In this document: piece by piece, positions 47,155 through 58,550 of the stretch
How the letters are laid out: every line of letters begins with the position of its first letter
Position numbering within the stretch: the first letter of the stretch is position 1
Source of the DNA: Apium graveolens
Taxonomy: Eukaryota > Streptophyta > Magnoliopsida > Apiales > Apiaceae
Direction: 5' to 3'
Assembly (NCBI RefSeq): GCF_009905375.1
Contig: NC_133648.1
Location: 24,359,884-24,423,883, forward strand
Length of the DNA stretch: 64,000 nt
Notes under the pieces: generated by a model
Seen by the model: only the letters and a program-made list of their open reading frames with translations
Told to the model about the DNA's origin: nothing
The model's database searches: none
Made by a program: the position numbers and the translations under genes

Positions 47155-49081
47155 ATGAGTAAGAAGGATATTGGTGTAAAGATTCCAATCCTGGAAAGAG
47201 ATAACTATCATCACTGGAAGGTGAAGATGCATTTACATCTTCTCTCTCAAGATGAAAGCTACATCAACTGCATTGATAATGGTCCTCACATCCCACACAA
47301 GGTGGCAACAGCTGCTACTGTAACAGTTGCTGTTGGACAGTCTATTCCCAAGCCAAAGGCAGAATGGATTGTTGAAGATATTGAAGAGGTCCATAAGGAC
47401 AAGAAAGCCATGAACATTCTATTTAATGGCCTGGATCAAGATATGTTTGACAATGCCATCAACAGGCAAACTGCTAAAGAAATTTGGGATACTGTGCAGC
47501 TTATCTGTGAAGGTACTGAGCAAGTTAGAGATAACAAAATGCAGCTTCTCATTCAACAGTATGAATATTTTCACTATGAAGAAGGAGAATCATTGAAAAT
47601 TCACTAAGCCAAACAAAAACATGGTGGACAAATCAAAGTTCAAATGTTACAACTGTGGCATTAGTGGACACTTTGCAAGTGAGTGTAGGAAGCCAACTTC
47701 TGATAAAAAGAAATTTGAGCAAGTTGATTACAAAAAGAAGTATTTTGATTTGCTCAATCAAAAGGAAAGAGCTTTTCTCACTCAAGATGATTGGGCAGCA
47801 GATGGGGTCAATGAAGATGATGATGTGGAATATGTCAACCTAGCCCTGATGGCTAATTCTGATGAAAATGAAACTAGTTCATCAAGCAACCAGGTAATTA
47901 CTACTGATCTCTCTCAGCTTTCTAAACATGAATGCAATGAAGCCATAAATGATATGTCCAATGAATTATATCATTTGCGTGTTTCCCTTAAATCACTAGC
48001 TAAAGAAAACACTAGGATCAAAGAGAATAATGTGTTTTTAAGTGATAGGAATGCTGTGTTAGAGAATCAGGTAATTGAGCTTGAAAAGATTAAACTTAAA
48101 TGCTTGACTGTTGAGAGTGAACTAGAAGAAGCTATTAAGAAAGTAGAAATTCTTTCTAAACAGTTAGAAAGTGAGCAAGAGGTAATCAAGGCCTGGAAAA
48201 CGTCTAGGGATGTTAGTGTTCAAATTGCCAAGGTTCAGGGAATTGAATCATTCTGTGAGGATGCCTGGAAGAAAAACAAAAAGGAGTTAGAATTAATTGA
48301 TGGATTGTCAACGGATGTGGAATCAACGGATGATGAAAGTTATCCGTTGAAGGAAGAAAAGGAGCATCCGTTGAAGGCTCATCAATTAAAACAGGCAAGT
48401 AATTTTAAAAATAAAAACCTTAATAAGAAGAATGATTCAACTCTCAAGAACTTTGTCAAAGAAGGATCTAGCACATCCAAAGATGCCATTAAGGTGAATA
48501 TAGGACACATGACTTTGGATTAGCTGAAAAATAGGCTTAAGTTGGTTGAGGATAAGAAGGAAATTAAAAGAAAATCTAAAAGAAATGGGAAGGTAGGGAT
48601 TAACAAACATAACAATTACACACCTGATAGGTATGCTCCTAGAAAAAGCTGTGTGCATTGTAAAAGTGTTAATCACCTATCTGATAATTGCAAATCTGTT
48701 AAAAATGCTCCCATGCCTTCAAATCCCTCTATGCCTAACATGTCTATGTCACCTCTGCATGTTATGCCTGTTATGTCTCATCAGAATCCTCATGCACATT
48801 TTGCAAACATGTCATATATTAATAATCCTTATTTTACTGCATTTAGTATGCCTCACATGCCATACAATATGCCTATGTGGAATAACATGTTTGCACAATC
48901 TATGCCTTATCAATCAAATATGCTAAATGATTCTGTGACTAACCCTACACTTCAACCAACCACATCTGAGATCAAGGTTGACCCAAAGTTACCTAAGTCA
49001 AAAGATGCAGGAGGAATGAAGTCTAGGAAAAAGACTAACAAGGCTGGACCCAAGGAAACTTGGATACCAAAATCAACTTGA
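47155..49081 (+). pseudogene. gag: Element D gag with internal deletion
   Basis: First frame 47155-47607 (150 codons) gives the N-terminal capsid part (YHHWKVKMHLHLL, TAKEIWDTVQL). It breaks off just after a YEYFHYEEGESL block, where other gags have about 100 or more further capsid residues. A shifted frame then starts with zinc knuckle CYNCGISGHFASEC (about 47648), runs through a coiled coil (about 47930-48200), meets an in-frame TAG at 48521-48523, and reaches a second knuckle-like CVHCKSVNHLSDNC (about 48650) and a Met/Pro/Asn-rich stretch. It ends at 49081. The deletion removes central capsid and shifts frame, so the protein is non-functional. Four CAACGGAT motifs lie in frame at 48308-48376. 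Confidence 0.8.
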
Positions 49082-49095
49082 TTGATTTTGTTGTG

Positions 49096-49511
49096 TGCAG
49101 GGACAAAGAAGGAATCTATGGTACTTGGACAGTTGCTGTTTAAGACACATGACAGGAGATTTCACCCTGCTCACATAGTTTAAGGAGAGAGTTGGCCCTA
49201 GCATAACCTTTGGAGATGACAGCAAAGGATTCACTATGGGATATGGCTTGATTTCAAAAGGAAATGTCATCATTGATGAAGTTGCATTAGTTGATGGTCT
49301 CAAACACAACTTATTGAGCATCAGTCAACTATGTGACAGAGGGAATACTGTTTCCTTCAATTCTGAAGCCTGTATTGTCACAAGTAAAAAGGACAATAAA
49401 GTGGTTCTAACTGGAGTTAGAAAAGGGAATGTGTACTTAGCTGACTTCAACTCTACAGATGCAGAATCCATTACTTGTATTTTCAGCAAAGCAAGTGCAG
49501 TTGAAAGTTAG
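49096..49511 (+). pseudogene. pol: Element D protease, active site altered
   Basis: In the pol frame the aspartic protease motif reads WYLDSC (about 49119-49136) where the family has DSG, followed by RHMTGDFTLLT, a TAG at 49176-49178, then FKERVGPSITFGDDSKG and LKHNLLSISQLCDRG. Gly to Cys in the catalytic triplet and the stop should abolish cleavage of Gag-Pol. A second TAG (49509-49511) comes just before the integrase zinc domain. Gag ends in another frame at 49081. Confidence 0.8.
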
Positions 49512-49535
49512 CTATGGCACAAGAAGCTGTCCCAT

Positions 49536-52439
49536 TTGAATTTCAAGACAATGAATGATCTAGTCAAAAAGGACTTGGTTAGAGGAATGCCTCTAGTGGA
49601 ATTCACAAGGGATGGACTGTGTGATACTTGTCAGAAAGGAAAGCAAAAGAAAGTATCATTCAGTAAGAAGCTTGAATCTGCAATTGATGAACCATTGCAA
49701 CTACTACATATGGATCTTTTTGGACCAGTCAATGTATTGTCAATTTCAAGGAAAAGATATTGCCTAGTGATTGTTGATGATTTCTCTAAGTTTTTATGGG
49801 TCTATTTTCTTGGATCAAAGGATGAAGCTAGTGAAATCATTATCAATCATATCAAGCAAGTCAACAATCATCATGATTTCAAAGTAAGGAATATTAGGAG
49901 TGACAATGGAACTGAGTTCAAGAATTCAACCATGAAGTTGTTCTGTGAAGAAAATGGGATCATGCATGAGTTCTCAGCTCCAAGGATTCCACAACAAAAT
50001 GGTGTGGTGGAAAGGAAGAACGGATCACTAATTGAGGCTGCAAGGACAATGCTTGAAGAGTCAAAACTCCCAACTTACTTTTGGGCTGAGGCTGTTAACT
50101 GTGCATGTTACACTCAGAATATTTCTCTAATCAATCAGGCAAAATGCATGACTCCCTATCAATTATTCAAGAGAAGAAAACCAACTTTAAACTTTTTGCA
50201 TGTCTTTGGTTGCAAATGTTACATCTTAAGGAATCAATCTGATCACAAAGGGAAGTTTGATGCAAAGGCTGATGAAGGAATATTTGTTGGTTATTCTGCT
50301 GGAAAATCTTATAGGGTCTACAATCTAAGAACCAACATTGTCATGGAATTTGTGCATGTTGTGTTTGATGATAAAAAGATTGATGGACTAACAGATGAGG
50401 GACATCATGAAGGACTCAAATTTGATAACATTGAGATATATTGTGATGATAGTGAAGATGAGAATGATGAAGAAGGCATCTCAAGAAGAATTCAGAATCT
50501 GCCTTTGGATAATGCACAGAATGCTGCATCCGTTGAAAGTCATAATTCAGCTTCCATTGAAAGAAGCAATGCAGCATCCGTTGAAAGACAAAGTGCATCA
50601 TCCATTGAAGTTCATAATGAAGCATCCATTGATCACAGTCTGTCAACGGATAATCAATTCACTTCATCAGTTGATAGAGCTCCCAATTCCTTTCAAAGGA
50701 TCAGCAACTCAGGGGGAGTTTCAACCAATCAACATTCTATCTCACATCATGACAATACTGAGGCAACCTCATCTAGAGCTAATCTACCACCTCAAAGAAA
50801 ATGGACCAAGAATCACCCTTTTAAACTGATCATTGGTGATGTTACATCTAAAGTGCAAACTAGAAGGGCTACTCAAGATGAATGTCTGTATAGTAGCTTT
50901 CTATCACAGGAGGAACCTAAGAGAGTGGAAGAAGCTCTATTGGATCCAGATTGGATTTTAGCAATGCAAGAGGAGCTAAACCAATTTGAAAGGAACAAAG
51001 TATGGAAGCTGGTACCCAAGCCAAAGAACAAGAGTTCTATTGACACAAAATGGGTATTCGAAAATAAGATGGATGAAAATGGCATTGTCATAAGGAATAA
51101 AGCCAGATTGGTTGCTAAAGGCTATTCTCAACAAGAAGGAATAGATTTTGATGAAACATTTGCTCCAGTTGCCAGACTTGAGGCCATCAGAATCTTTCTA
51201 GCCTATGCAGCTCATGCAAATTTCAAAGTCTATCAAATGGATGTCAAGAGTGCATTTCTAAATGGGGAATTGGAGGAGGAAGTTTATGTAAGCCAACCTC
51301 CAGGATTTGAAGATCCAAACTTTCCAGACTATGTGTACTATCTGTTGAAAGCACTCTATGGACTAAAACAAGCACCTAGAGCCTGGTATGAGACTTTGTC
51401 AAAATTCCTTCTAGATAATCATTTCACAAGAGGTACTGTTGACAAAACTCTCTTCTTTAGAAATGTTAATGGCTCTAAAATACTTGTTCAAATTTATGTA
51501 GATGATATTATATTTGGATCTACAGATGATAAGCTTTGTAAAACGTTTGCTAAATTAATGCAAAGTAAATATGAAATGAGCATGATGGGAGAGCTAACTT
51601 ATTTTCTTGGTTTACAAGTTAAACAAGTTAGTGATGGAATTTTCATTAGTCAAACTAAATATATTTATGATCTTTTAAAGAAGTTTGACTTAATGGACTG
51701 TTCATCTGCAAAAACTCCCATGGCCACTGCCACCAAGCTTGAATTAAACAAGGCTGAAAAGTCTGTGGATATTCCAAGTTATAGAGGCATGGTTGGCTCA
51801 CTTTTATATTTTACTACTAGTAGACCTGATATAATATTTTCTACATGTCTCTGTGCTAGATTTCAAGCTGACCCTAAAGAATCTCACTTAGTGGCTATTA
51901 AAAGAATCTTCAGATATCTCAAAGGGACTCCAAATCTAGGAATTTGGTACCCTAGAGAGTCTGGTTTTGATCTAATTGGCTACTCAGATGCAGATTATGC
52001 AGGCTGTAAAATAGACAGGAAAAGCACAACTGGCACCTGTCAATTTCTAGGGAACAAGCTTGTGTCATGGTTCAGCAAGAAGCAAAATCCTGTTTCTACA
52101 TCAACAGCTGAAGCTGAGTACATTGCTGCCGGTAGTTATTGTGCACAGATACTATGGATGAGGAATCAACTATTTGACTATGGTTTGACTGTTGACAAAA
52201 TTCCAATATTCTGTGACAACACAAGTGCCATTGCCATTACTGAAAATCCAGTGCAGCACTCAAGAACCAAGCACATTGATATCAAGTACCACTTCATTAG
52301 GGAACATGTGATGAAAGGTACAGTGGAACTTTATTTTGTTCCAAGTGAAAAGCAGATTGCAGACATATTTACCAAGCCACTTGATGAATCAACATTCACA
52401 AGATTAGTAAGTGAGCTAGGTATGCTTAATTATTCATAA
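49536..52439 (+). CDS. pol: Element D integrase-reverse transcriptase-RNase H
   Basis: 967 codons open (frame open from 49512, which adds the HKKLSH zinc-domain histidines). Integrase core: Asp 60 (HMDLFGP), Asp 123 (RSDNGTEF) and Glu 159 (VVERKN), DD35E spacing. A Ser/Glu/Asn-rich linker (about residues 310-430) includes repeated ASVE/ASIE peptides encoded by CATCCGTTGAA repeats. [18 protein letters not shown], the [14 protein letters not shown] motif, YVDDIIFGS at 654-662. RNase H: YSDADYAG near 816, and [11 protein letters not shown]. Ends with the usual [10 protein letters not shown] tail. The enzymes would copy and insert element DNA; all catalytic residues look intact, but no start codon is expected since it is normally part of Gag-Pol, and upstream stops block that. 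Confidence 0.9.
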   Translation: MNFKTMNDLVKKDLVRGMPLVEFTRDGLCDTCQKGKQKKVSFSKKLESAIDEPLQLLHMDLFGPVNVLSISRKRYCLVIVDDFSKFLWVYFLGSKDEASEIIINHIKQVNNHHDFKVRNIRSDNGTEFKNSTMKLFCEENGIMHEFSAPRIPQQNGVVERKNGSLIEAARTMLEESKLPTYFWAEAVNCACYTQNISLINQAKCMTPYQLFKRRKPTLNFLHVFGCKCYILRNQSDHKGKFDAKADEGIFVGYSAGKSYRVYNLRTNIVMEFVHVVFDDKKIDGLTDEGHHEGLKFDNIEIYCDDSEDENDEEGISRRIQNLPLDNAQNAASVESHNSASIERSNAASVERQSASSIEVHNEASIDHSLSTDNQFTSSVDRAPNSFQRISNSGGVSTNQHSISHHDNTEATSSRANLPPQRKWTKNHPFKLIIGDVTSKVQTRRATQDECLYSSFLSQEEPKRVEEALLDPDWILAMQEELNQFERNKVWKLVPKPKNKSSIDTKWVFENKMDENGIVIRNKARLVAKGYSQQEGIDFDETFAPVARLEAIRIFLAYAAHANFKVYQMDVKSAFLNGELEEEVYVSQPPGFEDPNFPDYVYYLLKALYGLKQAPRAWYETLSKFLLDNHFTRGTVDKTLFFRNVNGSKILVQIYVDDIIFGSTDDKLCKTFAKLMQSKYEMSMMGELTYFLGLQVKQVSDGIFISQTKYIYDLLKKFDLMDCSSAKTPMATATKLELNKAEKSVDIPSYRGMVGSLLYFTTSRPDIIFSTCLCARFQADPKESHLVAIKRIFRYLKGTPNLGIWYPRESGFDLIGYSDADYAGCKIDRKSTTGTCQFLGNKLVSWFSKKQNPVSTSTAEAEYIAAGSYCAQILWMRNQLFDYGLTVDKIPIFCDNTSAIAITENPVQHSRTKHIDIKYHFIREHVMKGTVELYFVPSEKQIADIFTKPLDESTFTRLVSELGMLNYS

Positions 52440-52519
52440 ATTTATATCCTCTATATAATCTGCATTGAAGCCTGAAATGAATTTACTGCAAGAACAAAGT
52501 TGGCTTCAAGAAAGACCTA

Positions 52520-52740
52520 TCCTATTAACGGATATTCCCTATCCGTTGAAAGCAAAAATTGTTCTATCAACGGATGTTCATTATCCGTTGAAAGACAAAT
52601 ACATTTCTGGTAATTTTATCCCTCAACGGATAAAATAGTGTTGGTCATCAACGGATAACTATTTACCTTATCCGTTGAAGTGTCACATCAGTTACTTTCA
52701 GTAAGTCACAGCCGTTGATTTCTTTACTTAACCGTTGATA
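52520..52740. repeat. Hairpin-rich spacer with CAACGGAT motifs in element D
   Basis: Between pol and the third ORF. Facing pairs AACGGAT...ATCCGTT occur at about 52527-52556, 52568-52590 and 52650-52680, with loops of roughly 7 to 16 bases, plus single copies near 52624 and half copies (CCGTTGAT) near 52713 and 52732. No coding capacity. Confidence 0.75.
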
Positions 52741-52864
52741 CAGATATACACTGTTGTATGTATTTGTTTTAAAGGCAGTTTAGAATTTCTACGATTTTAT
52801 TTATTCTTGAACGGCTGTAATTTACTTAAAAGTATCATTTTATTTATGTTTTAATTCAAGAAAG

Positions 52865-52972
52865 TATAAAAGCCCACTGAACTCTTATTTTCACTTTACG
52901 CTTTCTTGCAATTTTCATTCTCCTTCTCTCCCAAAATTCTCAAGTTTTTCTCTGCAACCTCTACTCACAACA
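52865..52972 (+). promoter_or_regulatory. Putative internal promoter and leader of element D aORF
   Basis: TATAAAAG at 52865-52872, then a C/T-rich leader (TTCATTCTCCTTCTCTCCC type) and ATGGCA at 52973. A 108-base TATA-to-ATG interval is typical for a plant gene. It parallels the arrangement in E and C. Promoter activity is inferred. Confidence 0.55.
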
Positions 52973-54226
52973 ATGGCACCAGTAGTCAAAATTATGTCTC
53001 AAACAGGATTTGTTTATGAAAAGAATAATTTCGTAGCCTTGGTTGAAAAGAATGAAGCCCATTCTGATTATCACAAGATGATGGACTTCATCAAAAACTG
53101 CAAACTGAGCTATGCAATGCTGGAAGCCCCCACCATCTACTGTGAGGTGATTGAGGAGATTTGGACAACTGCAGAGTTCAACTCCACAGATATGACTATT
53201 GCCTTCTCTCTCAAAGGTAAGGATTATTGCATTAACTGTGATGATATACAGTCTTGCTTTAAGTTGCCTGAGAATAATGCCATAACACCACACACTGATA
53301 AAGATGTATCTGCTATATTAGATTCCATAGGCTATGTTTTTGATTCTGCTAGTTTAGGTAGCATTAGAAGGAAAGGTCTTAGGAAAGAATGGAGTTTTCT
53401 TGGAGATGCCTTTATTAAGGTTTTTTCTGGGAAGATTAGCAATTTTGATGCCACAACTTCATCTCTTGTTAATATGCTTTATATGCTAGTTTCTGATAGG
53501 TACTTTAATTTTAGCAACTGTGTCATGCTAGAATTAGGTTCTAGATTAGGTAACAAAGCTAATAGACCACATAACATCTACTATGCTAGATTCTTTATGT
53601 TATTGGCTAACCATGTTGCTGAAGGATTGGTTATATCAAATGAGAATAATAAACTCAAATGATGGGCACAAGAGAAAAGGGTCCTTGCAGACCTTTTGAA
53701 AATGAACCTCAACAGCCAGGTGCCATTGGTATATTTTCCAATCATGAATGCACCACAGGTAAGTGAGGTAAACACTTCTATAACTCCTACTATCTCCAAC
53801 CCCATTGTTTCTTTGTCTTCCAGTGTGGCAATGGGATCTGTGTCTTTGCCCAAACAGGTTCCTACCAAAGCCACCAAAACTAAAGTTTTAAAACTCAAGT
53901 CAAAGAAAACTACCTCTGTTGTTTCTCAAAAGACAACAGTTGTAACAACTACCATAAATCCTGAAGGGAGTGAACAGGGTGTGAGTGGTGAGGGGAGGGG
54001 TGAACATCAAGAAACCCCCCAGGATAAGGTGGGAGAGGTGAGTAGTACCCAAGCCAGCCAAGTCACAGTCTCTCAAAAGACTGTGGTGGTTCAAAAGGAG
54101 TCTAACACATCCCTAGTTGCATCCTCCCAAAAGGGTGCAACTATTGAAAATAGTCCCCAACCAGGACACAGACCAAAAGAGGGAAGGACACTGAAGCCAC
54201 ACATTCACCAATTAAAGCCTTTTTAA
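52973..54226 (+). pseudogene. Element D third ORF (aORF), N-terminal part
   Basis: ATG at 52973 in an AACAATGGCA context. 229 open codons form the N-terminal domain, with RKEWSFLGD (about residue 140) and IYYARF (about 204) shared with E's aORF. It is mostly helical with no signal peptide or clear membrane span. An in-frame TGA (53660-53662) interrupts; the frame continues with a Ser/Thr/Val/Lys-rich linker to a stop at 54226 caused by a frameshift. The correct frame continues through LRKKKARI-type sequence. Role unknown: candidates are a movement, envelope-like or RNA-binding accessory. Confidence 0.75.
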
Positions 54227-55040
54227 GGAAGAAGAAGGCCAGGATCCTAGTTTCCATACAAGGGGCACACACAGCACAGATACATCCACCTGTATCTGTG
54301 CCTTCACAAATTCAGCTTGATGTGATTCCAGCCAATGTGGAGTCACAGCCCCATTCTCTCATAATAGAAATACACCAATCATCAAACTCTCCATCACCCT
54401 CTCTGGATGTGGATATGATATTCACATCAATTCCTGATTCTCCCTCATTAAAACTCAGGGAGGAGCCCCACTCAAAACCTGATGATCATCATCTTTTAGA
54501 TGATTTGTTGGATCATCAGCCAATTCTTTCAGATGTAGTTGAAGAATCCGTGTTATCTCACTTAAAATCAATTCAAAAGGAGTCTAACACATCCCTAGTT
54601 GCATCCTCCCAAAAGGGTGCAACTATTGAAAATAGTCCCCAACCAGGACACAGACCAAAAGAGGGAAGGACACTGAAGCCACACATTCACCAATTAAAGC
54701 CTTTTTAAGGAAGAAGAAGGCCAGGATCCTAGTTTCCATACAAGGGGCACACACAGCACAGATACATCCACCTGTATCTGTGCCTTCACAAATTCAGCTT
54801 GATGTGATTCCAGCCAATGTGGAGTCACAGCCCCATTCTCTCATAATAGAAATACACCAATCATCAAACTCTCCATCACCCTCTCTGGATGTGGATATGA
54901 TATTCACATCAATTCCTGATTCTCCCTCATTAAAACTCAAAACCTGATGATCATCATCTTTTAGATGATTTGTTGGATCATCAGCCAATTCTTTCAGATG
55001 TAGTTGAAGAATCCGTGTTATCTCACTTAAAATCAATTCA
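54090..55040 (+). repeat. 482-bp tandem duplication inside element D aORF
   Basis: The segment beginning TTCAAAAGGAGTCTAAC is present at 54090 and again at 54572. By eye the copies are identical except for a 17-bp deletion in the second, near 54938, bounded by CTCA on both sides. The junction sits at AATCAATTCA/TTCAAAAGG. Both copies carry the same frameshift. Confidence 0.85.
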
Positions 55041-56886
55041 CACAGATTCAACAATTATGTCACTTTCTATATCTACATCTTTTCCTTCTTCAACGGATAT
55101 CTCTCATCCGTTGACAAGTGGTTGTTCTTCAACGGATAAGCTTAACAGCAGTTATCCGTTGATACCATCAGTTTCCACTTCAATGGATACTCCCTATCCG
55201 TTGGTGGTCTCTACACACATAACAGAAACAATTCCAACTGTAGAGGACATGGCTACTGTAAAATCACTTTTAGGTTTGAGGGAAGGGAGTGATCTTTTGA
55301 GTGAGAGGCTGGGTTGCTCCCAGGCAAAAGGAGAGGTTGAGAGTCATCATATGCATGCTATTTCTTCCAGCATGGCAAAAGTGAGTGAGGGGAGTGCCAC
55401 CTTAGAAGGTGAGGGTGAGGGTGTGAGGGTGTGTGTGAGCCAGAGGGAGCCCCTGATGCAAGAAAATAGAGAAAAAGAGAGAAAGGCAGGTACAGAAGCT
55501 ATAAGGGTGGATCCAGCCATTGCTAGTGAGTCAATGAAAGTGGATGATGCAGAAAAGGAAAGACAATTTCAGCAACATTATAAAGCTGAAATTAATAACA
55601 TTTCCTTGGATGCTGACACTTTTACTCATCCTGTTTCAGCCTATCAATTATTGGCTGCTCAGGGCAATGTGGAGGCAGAACAGATATTAAACATTGTGCA
55701 CACTTCAAAATCTCTTCTCAGAGATAAAGCTGCTGTTAACAGGCTGCCTTCTCAAGCTGGTGAGCCATCTGAAGAATTTGGAGTAAATTCTAATGATGAT
55801 GACTCTGATTCTTTGAATGAGAGCATGAACTTAGGGGGAGTAGCAGGCCCAAGTTCTGTTCCAGATCTTCCTGAATGGGCATGGGCAAAAGCATCAACAC
55901 CAGGAGAGTTTGGTGTCACTTTGGTCAGACAAGTCATGACAATTCAGAAGGCCCTTCAGGAGACTACATATGCTGGTACCAAGGCAATTCTTCAAGCTCA
56001 TCTGGAATCTCTGCATCTCCTGCAGTTGCAGCACCTCAAACAGAATCTAAGTGTGGATGAGCTCAAGCAGGATATTACTGATCTAAAATCCTACAATGCT
56101 GAAAAGTTGGATTTAGTCATACCTTATGGTACTATGCAAGATTTGTTGGGGAGACTGAGGAAAGAATCTGATGCTGACAAGAGACTGGCTAGATTGGAAA
56201 CCAGAGTTCAGATCATTGAAGACTCTATGGTCACCATTCTTCAGAATCAACACACTCAAACAAATCTACTCATGCAGCTGGCAGATGTACAAGGCTTGAC
56301 CCCTACCCTTGATGATAACAAAAAGGAGGAGAATAAAGGGGAAGGAGAGCCATCGACAACAGTTCAAATTTCTCAAGTGCTAGTTCATGTCATCACCACT
56401 TCTCCAATTATTCCAATCAAAGGAAAGCTTGATGGAATTGATTTAATCCAGATAGTAGCAGCTGAATTGCAAGTCAAAGAGCAAAGGAAGAAGATTGATG
56501 AAAAGATGCAACAAATATTTGGTTCTACAACTTCTCAATCACAATCTGTGAAGCATAGCACAAAAGTGGAATCAATTATTATGGAGTTCAAGCCAGTAGG
56601 GAGGAATAAGGTTGGAGAGACTTCTTCCAAGGATCTGAAACCTATGGTTCTCAAGCCCAACAACAGATCGAATAAGGACTCTACAAAGAATCCTCTGAAA
56701 GAAGTGGATTTTCCTCTTCCAAAGGCTGATGAGGACAAGCTTTTGGGTAGAAGTATCTCAAAACTCAAAGAGACCATGGATGTGGCTGTAAGGAGGAACA
56801 TAGCTATTATCTTCAGAGAGGGAAAGAGCATATGTGTGATGCAAGGACATCCCAAATTCTCAATAGCCAAGAGGGAAGAAACCTGA
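54970..56886 (+). pseudogene. Element D third ORF, C-terminal part
   Basis: 638 open codons. Ser/Thr-rich start containing five CAACGGAT-type DNA motifs (55089-55203), acidic and Gly/Glu-rich stretches, then a long helical region with coiled-coil character (about residues 330-440: LESLHLLQLQHLKQNL, RLARLETRVQIIEDSM). A Lys-rich C-terminal part follows (KVESIIMEFKPVG, KLKETMDVAVRRN). A TGA at 56884-56886 replaces what looks like an Arg codon, since the coil-like sequence RLKEEAKQLKADKRAQNLD continues in frame until the chimeric junction at 56941. The true C-terminus is missing. Confidence 0.7.
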
Positions 56887-56940
56887 AGGTTGAAGGAAGA
56901 AGCCAAACAGCTAAAGGCTGACAAAAGAGCACAAAATCTT

Positions 56941-57448
56941 GACTTAATCATCAATTCTTGAGCCTTATCACCTACTACATGTTGATCTATTTGGTCCAGT
57001 GAATGTCATGTCTATTGCAAAGAAGAAATATGCTATGTTCATAGTGGATGAGTTCACCAGATATACATGGGTGTATTTCTTGCACACAAAAAGTGAAACT
57101 GCATCTATCTTGATTGATCATGTCAAATAACTGGATAAATTGGTCAAAGACTCTGTGAAAATCATAAGGAGTGATAATGGCACTGAGTTTAAGAATTTGA
57201 TCATGGAAGAGTTCTGCAAAGACCATGGAATAAAGCAGGAATTCTCTGCTCCTGGAACTCCACAGCAAAATGGAGTTGTTGAAAGAAAGAATAGAACTCT
57301 TATTGAAGCTGCATGAACTATGCTTGATGAGACAAAGTTATCAACCTACTTTTGGGCTGAAGCTGTGCAGACTATTTGTTTTACTTAGAATGCAACACTT
57401 ATCAACAAGCATGGAAAAACACCATATGAGATGGTGAAGAAAAAGAAG
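56941..57448 (+). repeat. Second copy of host element C integrase fragment
   Basis: 508 bases colinear with 45503-46010 and with no gaps. I count six substitutions (about 1.2%). It carries the same three nonsense codons (TAA, TGA, TAG), so it derives from the already dead C copy and not from a functional relative. It ends in AGAAG directly before the second LTR, exactly as at 46006-46010. At the left junction both partners share GACTTAATC. Confidence 0.9.
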
Positions 57449-58550
57449 TGTTAGGAATATGTGTATTAGTTTGATGATAAGATAAACAAAACACTTAAGT
57501 AGAAATCTAGTATTTGTAGCCTCAACGGATAAGACCATCTTGGCTATCCGTTGAAGGAGTAGCTTTACTTAGCAATAAGTTTAGTATTGTAGCACATTTC
57601 ATTCTCTGGATTCAAGTTGTAATTCTTAGATGTTGTAGGAAATTATCAGTCATGTTGACTACTAATGAATATGCAAATAGGAGGGCTAATTGTAAATATT
57701 CCATGCCTTGTAATTTTGTATAAGTGAAGAAGTATCAACGGATATTGAAGACCTTCAACGGATAAGAAACAAAGCTTCAACGGATGTCTCTAATGCTTCA
57801 ATGGATAATATCCATCAACGGATAAGTGCTTCAACGGATAAAGACTTCAACTGATAATGCATCAACGGATAAAGCTTCAACGGATAAAGCCTCAACGGAT
57901 AAGGCATCAACGGATGAAAGCTTCAACGGATGCTTAGTTCATTAGCAGTTGATAGTGATGATTCACAAGCTGACAGAGGCACATGGGTTGACAGAGACAA
58001 ACTGGAATGTGGAAGCCTCTAGGAGGAATCAAGAAAATGCAGCATTTCTATTTTGATGCAAACAAGGGAGTATTTAAAGATTCACATATTATCCTAGATT
58101 GCATTGGATAGAGAAATGAAGAAGAAACATGTGAAGAATCTTTTTAATTATATTTTACAGTTTTGTCTTCACTTGTAAACTTGGTGATATATAAACCAAG
58201 TAGCAACTAGTAATTAGAAGAGAATTTTCCAGAGCTGTTTAGAAATATCCAGAGAGAAAATTATCTAGTTTGTACTAGGAAGCAGCTGTGATTTAATTCT
58301 TTGAATCACAGATTTTCTAAAATAACACATCTCTGGTGGAACAACAAATCCACCAGAAAAGTTTTTAAGTTCTTTGTGTTCTTTACATTTGTGTTTGAAT
58401 ATATATATCTATCTGTATTAGCTTCAAGCAATTCACACACTTGTTCTCAAAAACACTTAGCCTTAGAAACTGCTCAAAACTTGAAAAAGTTTTGAGATTT
58501 ACATTCAACCCCCTTCTGTAAATCTCATTGTTAGTCCACTGGGAATAACA
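57449..58550 (+). repeat. Element D second LTR
   Basis: 1102 bp with the same ends as the first LTR; TATATAAA at 58188-58195. About 12 exact CAACGGAT/ATCCGTTG copies; it keeps an extra repeat block (AATATCCATCAACGGATAAG) that the first LTR lacks. No polypurine tract precedes it. Followed by AGAAG (58551-58555). Confidence 0.9.

Larger units (their letters stand above)
46011..58550 (+). mobile_element. Element D: copia element of a different family with a chimeric 3' end
   Basis: 12.5 kb between AGAAG (46006-46010) and AGAAG (58551-58555). Order: 5' LTR, primer site, gag with an internal deletion, protease with altered active site, long integrase-RT-RNase H frame, spacer with hairpins, promoter and third ORF. 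The expected third-ORF tail and polypurine tract are replaced by a 508-bp copy of the host integrase (56941-57448), followed by a second LTR. The TCAACGGATA motif is scattered throughout and, as far as I can see, nowhere else in the window. Confidence 0.85.
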
